From: Chrysochromulina tobinii
Lineage: Eukaryota; Haptophyta; Prymnesiales; Chrysochromulinaceae
Length of the DNA stretch: 36,903 bases
NCBI GenBank assembly: GCA_001275005.1
Contig: JWZX01002771.1
Location: forward strand, 1-36,903
Direction of reading: 5' to 3'
The translations under genes and the position numbers were made by a program. Of the stretch, positions 11,774 to 20,262 are shown one piece after another (the first letter of the stretch is position 1; each line of letters opens with the position of its first letter). The notes below the pieces were generated by a model. The model was not told the origin of the DNA and did no database searches. It worked only from the letters and a program-made list of their open reading frames with translations.

Positions 11774-13029
11774 GGGACGCGCCGTGGCGGGCGCGACCGG
11801 TACGGCGCGCGGGCCGTTGCGGGAGTGGCCCATCGGGCCAGACAGCTCGCATCTGGCCACGATGAGTATGTGTGTTGGCGCATGGGCGTGCGGCGTGTAG
11901 CGGCGAGGAGCGGCGGCGGGGGTGGGGGGTGAGAGTGGAGCGGCGATGCTGAGGCCACACGGCCCCCGCTTGTCGTTATGGCCCCATGTCCATGTGTGTG
12001 CCACGTGGTGGCAGGACCGGTGCTGGGCCCGGTGGGGCCTGGGCGTCTGAGCAGCGCCAGGGCGGGCCGACCAGGCTGCGGGGTGGCGTGTGCGTTGACA
12101 CAGCAAGGCCACATTTTTCTGATTTCAATATAGATATATTCAAACGTTTTCCGCTCGAGACGCGCCCCGAACCCCCGATGGGGACGCGCCCGCACGGCAC
12201 GTGCGTGCTGAATTCGCGTTCCCGCCTAGTTCCCGCCCGTCACTCCAGCAGTACTGTTTGCTCAATTTTACCTTTTAACCATTTAAGAGGTACGCATGGA
12301 GGTACGGGGACGTTTCCTTTCTGGATTCACGCACACTATCCACACCTCCTGAGTTACTTTGACGAACTGCTTGTCCTATTAATCTAGTATATAGGTCTAT
12401 TGACTATTGTTATCATGATAGCCATTGTACGGTTCCCGGGGGTTCGTCGGTTCCGCTGGTCCTGCGCGGCTGTACGCGTGTGGTCGGTCTTTCGGGTCCG
12501 GTCGGGGCTACGGGGCACCTGGTGGTTGCGTATCGTTTTACGCAGAACCGTACCTGTGTTTGCATGTTTGCAAGAGTAGACGGGGTGCCTGCTACACGCG
12601 ACGCACACGCTGCGTATTCTCACCCACGCTCGCGTGAACGCACGCCTACCTGCGTTGTAACGCATCCTTTGTGGTGTGTAGACCCGCACGCGGCACGGTG
12701 CGTACATGCATTTCATGCACCCCACTGCCGCGTCTTTGCGTCCATGTGCGCAAGCGCGGCGTGGCGCGTGCGATGCGTACATACGCACCCACCTGCGTGT
12801 ATGCACCCGACACTGAGTACTCGCCGGGAACCGACGGAATGTCATGCTCTCTAAAACTATAAGCGAGCGGTACGGTAGCGGGTACGGGGTAGCGGTACGG
12901 GGGATTGCTCGCAGGGCGGGCGCGGGGCGGCGGGGATCGCGGTCCCAGCCCTGGGGCGGTGGGAGGAATTGCGGCCGCGCCCCGCGCCCCGCAGCTCACC
13001 GACTCCACATCGTTCATTAATTGTTCATC
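11774..13029. other. Convergent intergenic region, no gene seen
   Basis: 1.26 kb between the 3' ends of SEC23 and the SKP1/LRR gene. Open frames here are short and uncharacteristic. There are AT-richer pockets near 12115-12150, 12235-12290 and 12380-12420, and a GGTACGG-type short repeat near 12869-12902. It probably holds two 3' UTRs; no RNA gene was recognised. Confidence 0.4.
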
Positions 13030-14914
13030 TCAGATACGCAGCTTAAACCCAGCCTTTCCTTGCATTGCCTTCCGAATCAAGGCCTCCCCTTCCTCGCCAA
13101 TGCAAGGGTCGCACTGGAGGTTGCACTCGGTCAATGCGCCGTTAGCAGCGATTGCCGGAGCGAGAGCTGCTGCACCCGCTGGGCCGAGCCTGTTGCCGCT
13201 AAGACTGCACGGCACAAAGGGGGCCATGTATATTCAGTCGTGCTGCAAAGCCAGGTCAGAAAGCAGGTCAGGGGGGTTCGAAATTTTGGCAAACTTACTC
13301 AATTTTGGTCAGCGCGCCTGTGACAACGGCCTGTGACAGGTCCGACGCCAGCAGGATCGCATCAGGCGGCTTGAGTCCCTTGAAGGAGAAGTTAGCGGTG
13401 GTCTGGTCGCGCTGGATGCCGCAGAGCGAGATGCCCTTCTGCTTGGCGACTTCAGCGAGCATCTTGGCGGACTTCATATCAAGCTGATTGCCCAGGAGGT
13501 TGGTCACCGTCAGCGCGCCATTAACGCGCAAAGCGTCGGCAATCGCTGTGATGCCCTCTGCAGTATAAGTTCCTTCGCCACATTCATTGACGCCGCACAG
13601 CTGGTTGCCTGAGAGGTCCAGCTGCAATACAAATCAAAGCAAGGCAAGGGTTAGAGAACAGAAAAGAGAAAAGGCTAATCTAGGGGGTCAGAAAGCGAGC
13701 ACCTGTGTCAGCGCGCCATTGATGCGCAGAGCGTTGGCAATCGCTGTGATGCCCTCTGCAGTGTAGGTGCCGCCGAAGTCGTACACTCCGCAGAGTGCGT
13801 TGTTGGAGAGGTCCAGGCTCGTCAGCCCGCCCATGACAGGCACGAGGTACGCAAGAAGCATGCCACCTTCGACGCCGATATTTCTCTCTTGCAGGTCGAG
13901 CTCAGAGACGGAGTCGTCGCGCATCATCTGCACCGGAATGCCGCAAATCTCGCCAGAGCCGGCGCAGGCGACAGCTGCAAGCAGGAGCTCGAGCGGCGGC
14001 TCGCCCTCTCCCTCGATGCAGCTGAGGAGAGCGGTTTCGGCAGGGCCTCCAAGGAACGGACTCTCGTCCTCGTACTTGTACTCGTCCTCTTCATCCCTCT
14101 CGTCCAGATCCACCTCGCGGACCGCGGCCACATTCACCTCGAAGCCCTCCCAGCGCAGTCGGGCCAGGCTGGGCAGCATCCTCCCCGCCGCCGCCGCCTC
14201 CCATGGCCGGCCCGCGTCGACGAGGACCTTGATGTTGAGATCGGTGATCTCAGCCAGCTGAGTCGGCGCGGGCTGCCCCTCGCAGCGGCTGAGGCGGGAG
14301 CAGAGCACGCGCCGCGCGAGCGCCGACCACGATCGGTTCACGCCCTTGAGCTCGGCCAGCGTGACCACGTCGACCATGCCCAGCCCCACCTCTTTGGCAT
14401 CGTCTGTGACTGCCATCCACAACGTAAGCTGCGGCTGCAGCGCGGGTGCTCCCCCCGCAGAGCCCACCATGGCTTCTGACAGCTGTCCCTCCGGCGAGAA
14501 CGCCGGCTCGGCGAGTGCCGCCACACGTTCCTCCGCACTGCCAAAGCCATCCGTTGCGCCGAGCAGCTCTGTCAGCTCATCGGCACGTTTGCCGTTGAGG
14601 CGCGAGGCGAGGGCGCGCTGCGCGTGATTGAGCGCCCCGGGGGCGTCGAGGAAGCTGGCGCATTCGACGAGCCTGAAGAGCTCCGAATTCGAGCACTGCT
14701 CGAGTCTCGCCGGCATGGAGTCGGCCTCGCACATCTCCCGGAGCACTGCCAGCTCTGCCGCCGCAATCGTCGGCACCGGGTAGACGCCATCTTCGGTTGG
14801 AGCGTCGTCCATCATGTCTTTGAGCGTGCCTGCTCGCTGGGCCACCCGGCGCGTCCACTCGACAGCCTCGCCCTCGCGCGCCCGCAAGCGCACGCGCTCC
14901 TCGCCGTAGGACAT
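13030..14914 (-). CDS. SKP1-like (BTB/POZ fold) protein fused to leucine-rich repeats
   Basis: Three exons on the minus strand: 14914-13703, 13621-13299 and 13204-13030, 569 residues. The first 120 or so residues resemble SKP1: RVRLRAREGEAVEW, VPTIAAAELAVLREMCE, LFRLVECASFLDAPGALNHA and ASRLNGKRADELTELLG follow the SKP1 order, with the final block matching the helix that contacts F-box proteins. A middle part of unknown fold (about 130-300) follows. From about 350 there are RNI-type LRRs (SVSELDLQ, GLTSLDLSNNALCG, INGALTQLDLSGNQLCG, ALTKIDLSGNRLG); the splices fall exactly within LRR consensus, which supports them. The introns are pyrimidine-rich and conventional, with GTAAGT in the second. 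SKP1 normally bridges cullin and F-box proteins; here the substrate-binding LRRs sit on the same chain. Confidence 0.7.
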
Positions 14915-15313
14915 TACCGTAAAATTTTGTCCGCTTCACGTCAACAGTTCTGCCGTGTGCAGGCAGTGCGCCTGCGCGCCGGCATGCGCCCGAGGTGCGC
15001 CCTGAAGCGTGAAGACGTGGGTGTGAATTCACAGACGAAAAACCGAGAGAACTGAGCATCAGAGACCGACATCCTACGGCTGCATTCGGGGCCCGGGTGC
15101 ATGAGCACGACGCATGAGAGAGACACATCTCTTGCACAATCTGTAGAAGCCACTGGTGTGCAGGCCATGTCACGACTTGCGCGTGCAGATCGAACCGCGC
15201 AACCGGCGGATGTCAGTATAGCGGTCCGGGACCGTGGGACCGTGACCTTTTCGGTCGCCGGTGTTCTAGGTCGAGTTGGGCGGCGCCTTTGGCGGCCACT
15301 CCCATCGACCCTC
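14915..15313. other. Intergenic, upstream of the SKP1/LRR gene
   Basis: About 400 bp between the start of the SKP1/LRR gene and the 3' end of the next minus-strand gene. It should contain the promoter of the former. No specific element was recognised. Confidence 0.35.
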
Positions 15314-15990
15314 TCAGAAGAAGACACTTGAGCCCTGGTTACGCTTGCGGATGGCAGCCGCCTGGTTGTCCGCCTCTTGGTCGGGGCGCATGTTGCCAGA
15401 CGCGGCTGCACGCGCCAGACCCGCCTCCATCTCCTCTCGCGCAGCCGACTTCATGGCCGCCGTCTGCTTGTGCTGGCCAAGCTGGGACTTGCCCCAGCCG
15501 TCACCTCCGAGAATACCGTTGGCGTGCGACTGGGCCTCGAGCGTACGCTGATAGGCCTCGACCTTGTCCGCGCGAGACTGCTGCTGCGAGGTGGCATACT
15601 GCTGCTGCGCAAATGCCTCGCGCCTCGCGACGAGCGCCTCACGGGCACGCTGCGCAGCGATCTCGGCCTCGGCCTGCTGGCGGAAGACTGCGGCCTCACG
15701 CTCGACACGAAGATCATCCTGGCGGTTCGCTTGGATGTCCTGCTGCTTCTTGAGCTGCGCCTGCGCCTTGCGTGCGCTGACCTGCTCTGCAAGGCCATCC
15801 ACGTAGGCGGTGCGGTTCTGTGCAGAAGCGTTCTCGGCGTCCATCCACGGAAACTGCAGGCACGAAGGTCGATGCGAGCAGTTAGCAAAAGAGAGAGAGT
15901 TGGGGAGCAGAGAGAGGGGGACCAGCGGGAAGCACGCGCGCGGCGCCGTCCGCGCCGCGCCCGCGCCGCGGTTTTACACACCATCGACAT
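15314..15990 (-). CDS. Small Gln/Ala-rich coiled-coil protein (hypothetical)
   Basis: The main open frame runs from an ATG at 15844 to 15314 (176 residues). A nine-base first exon is possible: ATGTCGATG at 15990-15982, donor GTGTGTAA, acceptor CTGCAG, resuming at 15853, giving 182 residues starting MSMFPWMDAENASAQNR. The protein is almost wholly helical and charged (QVSARKAQAQLKKQQDIQ, REAAVFRQQAEAEIAAQRA), ending RKRNQGSSVFF. Such short Gln/Arg-rich coiled coils are common among ciliary and cytoskeletal proteins, but nothing here fixes a family. The 5' mini-exon is an inference. Confidence 0.6.
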
Positions 15991-16259
15991 AATCTTTTTT
16001 TGAATGGAGACGGGTTTTTCCTAATTAGGCCCGACGTTCACGTTCACGTTCACGTTAAATTGCCATCTCGGCAAGACGCACGACCACCGGTCCCGTGGAG
16101 ATACACCGTGGAGGGCGCAGACGAATTAGGCCCGACTGCTCTCTGGGGCCGACTTCACGCACATCAAGTCCAAAAGTTCAAGTTCCTTAGGTTGTCTGTT
16201 GTTTATGTAGTAACTTGAACTTGACTTCACGCCCATCCCATCACGCGCCGCCCATCCCA

Positions 16260-19200
16260 TCAATCCAGGTCGGTCGCAGCGGGCCGCGATTTGAGGGAAG
16301 TCCTCACGGGCTGCGGCTTTTCGTCGTCGTAGGCAAGCATTTTCACGGCCTGCGGCCCCACCAAAGGCTTCGGCTTGGTCACGGCCTCTCCCACAGCTGG
16401 AGCTGCGGCAGGCTGCGCGGTGCCTGGCGCCTTGGGCGACGCGCCGGCGACGGCGGCGGCGAGCCCGGGCTCCGCAGCGGCGGCGAGCTCGCGAAGGGGC
16501 GTCGAGACGGTTGCGGCAGCGGCGACGAGCACGGCGATGATGCCCTGCCAGCCGCACGCTGCCTGCGCCGCACCGACGTCGCCGCGCACGACGGCGGCCA
16601 GGGTGAGGGCGAGCACCGTGCGACCGTCGGCCTCGGTGCAGCCGAGGAGCGCCGTGCCGAGCGCCGCCGCGCCGCCCGCCTCGAGGGCCGCGCCTCGCGC
16701 CTCGGGCCAACTCTCAAGCATCGCGCCCAACGCGGCCGCGAGGGGCACCGCCGCGTTCGGCTCGCTCGCGCTCATGTGTACGATGAGCAGGGGCACCGCG
16801 CCGGCCTGCGCAAGCGCACCTGCGAGCTTGGGATTGGTGGCGAGCTGCCGAGTCGCGTGAAGCCCTTCAGCTGCGTACTCGGTACCGACGTACTTTCGCG
16901 ACGCAGCACAGCCGAGGAGGAGGACGATCGAGTATGCCGTGCCGAGTGCAAAGGTGCCGTCGGCCACCAGGGCCTCGTCGCTCGTGCACGCGCCAAGCGT
17001 GTGCGCCACGAAGCGCACTGCCGTTGGGTCCGCGCCGAGCGCCTCACGCGCCGCGCCCTGTCGAGCGAGCAGCGCGGCGGTACCCTGCGCGCTCGCTTTG
17101 TGTAGCGCTTCACTGCGAGGATTCGAGCCCAGAAACGCTTCGAGCATCCCCTTCTGCGCGGCGGCGGCCTTGGCGGCGACGTGCACGTTGAGGACCGCGA
17201 GGACGGCAGGCCAGCCGCATGCGGCGTAGATGGCGTCCCAATCGCCACGGACGACCGCAGCGAGGGTGAGCGCGAGGACGAGCCGGCCGTCGGCCTCGGT
17301 GCAGCCGAGGAGCGCCGTGCCGAGCGCCGCCGCGCCGCCCGCCTCGAGGGCCGCGCCTCGCGCCTCGGGCCGACTCTCAAGCATCGCGCCCAACGCGGCC
17401 GCGAGGGGCACCGCCGCGTTCGGCTCACTCGAGCCGATGAGAAACACGACGGACGTGATGGCGCCCGGCACCTCGACGAACGCGCCCGCGAGAGCGCGAT
17501 CGCCGCTCAGCTTGAGGAGAGTGGCCAAGGATTGCTCGACGACGTGGTGGTCGTTGTGCGAGAGGAGCGCATGCACAGCTCGGGGCGTGCCCGCCGCGAG
17601 CAGCGCGGGCGCCACCGTCTCGGCGAACCCGACCAGGTTGCTCAAAGCGGTGAGCGCCATGGTGAGCACCGCAGCGTCCTGTTCGAAGAGGAGCCGACCG
17701 AGCGTCGCGAGCACGCCCGGCACGGCGCTCAGCGCCGTCGGGTCGACGTACGAAAAGTTGGCCAGGGCCGAGAGCGCCATCGCGCGCGTGCGCGCGTCCA
17801 GCTGCGTCGAGGCGCTCAGCTGCTGAGCGAGCGGCGGGAGCGCGCCCCATGACGCGAGCTGCAGACGAAAGGTATCATCCGCCGCAAAGTGCGAGAGCGC
17901 GTGCGTCGCGTGGCGCGCTCCCTCGCCCCCCTCGCTAATGGCCATCGAAAGGGCGGGCGGCAGGTTGAGCAGCACGAGCTCGCGCCGGCACAGTCGGTCC
18001 TCGGACACCTTGGCCAGCAGACCGAGCGCCGCCGTGCGCGCCTCGGTCTGGGCGCCGCCGTGGGCTCGTCCCTTGGTGGCCATGATCACGCCCGCGAGAG
18101 CGCTCTGAAAGGGCAGCGAGCGCAACGGCTCGAGGCTGAGCGCGCCGAGCGACGAGAGGTTCGCCAGGGTCGTGAGCGCTGCGGCTTTGGCCGTCTCTGT
18201 GGGCGGCGCCACGATGATGTTCACGTACGTTGCGAGGGCTCTCGGGTACTCGGCGATGGCGACCGCCGAGGTGGGCGCGGCGGAGAGGGTGGCGAGCGCC
18301 TGCATCGCCTGTAGGTGCGTCGCCTCGGCGGCCGAGGTGGACACGAGCGTCTCGCAGAGCAGTGTAATCCCGCCGCTGTTCTCAAGCACGGTCAGCTGTG
18401 CCTTGTCAGTTGGGTCGAGCAGGGCTAAGATGGTGGCCGCCGCCTTGTGCACCTCCTCCTGACGGCACGCCAGCAACGCCACCAGGGCAGGCAGCGCCGA
18501 CGCCTGGCGCACCGCATGACGAACCGCCTCGACACCGGAGTCGCCGATGGCACCAAAGGCGGCCAGCACCGAGAGAGCCTGCCCGGCGTCCTTGGACGCC
18601 TCTGCGGCGGCGCGTGAGTCCACGGCGTCGGCGCTGCCCGTCCTGCCCGTCCAGTTGGCGATCATGGCCGCTCGCATCATCTCCCTGATGACAGGGACGG
18701 CGGCGCCCGCGGCCAGCAGCGCAGGCGCGCCGTTATGGGCACATATCCTCGAGATGAGGTGCAGTGCACACGAGCGCGTCTGGGCCACATTTGGCAACTC
18801 GCGCTCCGGGAGCGAGATCAGCGCGAGCAGCGGACGTACGCCGTCGGCCGCAACGAGCTGCTGGCAGGCTGTCTCGGTCGTGATGACCGTGATGAGCAGC
18901 AGCGTAACCTCCTGCTGCACGGTGGGGTCTGACGAGCTGAGCAGCGCGCCTGCGATGGACGCGCAGCGGTGGGCGGCGAGCCGTGAGCTAGGTGGGCGTG
19001 TGCAACGCGAAGGGAGAGAGGGAGAGAGAGAGAGACAGACAGAGACAGAGGGGGAGAGGGGGAGAGGGGGAGAGAGAGAGAGAGAGAAAGAGAGGCGCTC
19101 GGGGCGGCGCGCTCGGGGCAGGGCAGGCAGGCTGGAGTCCGCGGGAACTCGCACCGAGGTACAGGATGCCTCCGCCACCGGCTAGGGCGTCCTTGACTCG

Positions 19201-20010
19201 ATCCTCTACGGCGAGGAGCCAGATGGCGTGGCAGAGCGCCGCCTGCACGGGCGGCTCCGACACGGCGCCGAGGACGTCCACGAGGCGCAGCGCGAGGCTG
19301 CCATCCTTGATCGAGTCGGCTGCCGGCTCGGCGGTCGCGCCGACCTCGCGGGCCACCCGCTGCACAAGCGTCGAGATTGCTTTGGCCGCGTCCACACGCT
19401 TCGGGACGGGCAGCGTCGCGTCGATCATGATCACCAGCAACGTGTCTACATCCGCCGCCGCGGCCTCCTCGCGCGACGTGCCAAAGAGGTGGACATGCTC
19501 GGGCATGGCGGCGGCCGCCACCGCTGCGCCTCTGTTCGAAGCTTCCACCTCCGCCAGCTTCTTTTTTGGGAAGAGGTGGAGGCCGCCGAGTTTGGACATG
19601 ACGCCCTTCTTCTTCTTCTGCGCGCCGGGCTCGGACTCGGGCTCGGTGCCGGCGTGCGGCAATCGCGCTGCGATCTCGTTCAGGTCCCACGAGCGAGGCG
19701 TGGCTTCAGCGTTCAGCGGCGCCTCCTGGTTGCGTGGGCGTGTATATGAGTTCATCCGCGTGATGGAGTTGAAGTAATACTTGCGCCCGGTGCCGGGCTC
19801 GAAACGCTCCTCCCAGCCCGGCGGCAATGGCGCAGAGCCACGCTGGATTGATGCCATCCGAGCGATGGGCTGCACCACGTGAACAGGCTCCTCCGCTCGC
19901 GAGGAATCCGTGCGTAGGGCCTGGAGGACCTCCGCGCGTGGCACGCCCGCTGCGATCAGCCCGGCTGCATCCGGGTTGCTTGCGAGCAACTCGTCGTCCG
20001 TGAGGGGCAT
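16260..20010 (-). CDS. WW-domain and armadillo-repeat protein
   Basis: Two exons on the minus strand, 20010-19155 and 18949-16260, 1181 residues. A WW-like domain lies at about 61-92 (PLPPGWEERFEPGTGRKYYF); its first Trp (66) is present but the second is replaced by Tyr (89), so proline-peptide binding may be altered. A Lys-rich stretch follows. From about 180 to 1120 there are armadillo/HEAT-type helical repeats (ILYLGALLSSSDPTVQQEV, GVRPLLALI, LPALVALLACRQEEV, AALTTLANLSSL). I chose the acceptor CATCGCAG at 18950-18957 because it continues the armadillo pattern in frame; an upstream CACCTAG would be out of frame with exon 1. Two blocks 663 bp apart are nearly identical in DNA. It probably acts as a scaffold; the partner is unknown. 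Confidence 0.7.
16624..16763 (-). repeat. Copy 1 of a 140-bp near-identical internal duplication
   Basis: Within the ARM gene. It matches 17287-17426 with a single mismatch seen by eye, encoding LESWPEARGAALEAGG here and LESRPEARGAALEAGG in the other copy. The spacing of 663 bp equals 221 codons, about five armadillo repeats. Confidence 0.9.
17287..17426 (-). repeat. Copy 2 of the 140-bp internal duplication
   Basis: Partner of 16624-16763. The sequence on either side of both copies is clearly diverged while the core is not, which suggests recent duplication followed by selection, or gene conversion within the repeat array. Confidence 0.9.
18950..19154 (-). repeat. ARM-gene intron with a long CT microsatellite
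   Basis: 205-nt intron, donor CTCG|GTGCGAG. On the plus strand about 19007-19095 is almost pure GA repeats, so on the transcribed strand it is a (CT)n tract of about 85 nt leading toward the 3' splice site, an extreme polypyrimidine tract. Confidence 0.75.
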
Positions 20011-20262
20011 ATTTGTCCGTGAGGTAGCTCGGAAGTATTTCCGTCAAGCTGCCACCGCGTCGGGAAGGAGAAGGAATCGTGCTTCGGCTCGGAACGAAAC
20101 TTTAGGCGCTCGTGCTGTTTTCGCCACCAAAGCGTGCTCACAGTGAGACTGTTGAGCCCTCCTTTTTTCTCAGATCTTGACAAACTTGTGGGCTTTTGGA
20201 CACAAACTGGCAAACTTCTTTTCGCCAATCGTGTGCGCATCGCCGACGCCGGGGCAGACAAC
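20011..20262. promoter_or_regulatory. Short divergent promoter between ARM and EF-hand genes
   Basis: 252 bp lie between the two outward-facing start codons. The plus-strand frame is open from 20134, but the ATG at 20263 precedes the acidic and proline-rich start that looks coding. No core promoter motif was recognised. Confidence 0.4.

Noticed and set aside
13260-13290. GGTTCGAAA motif resembling a tRNA B-box
   Set aside because: No acceptor-stem pairing or A-box could be found at suitable distance, and it lies in an intron of the SKP1/LRR gene.
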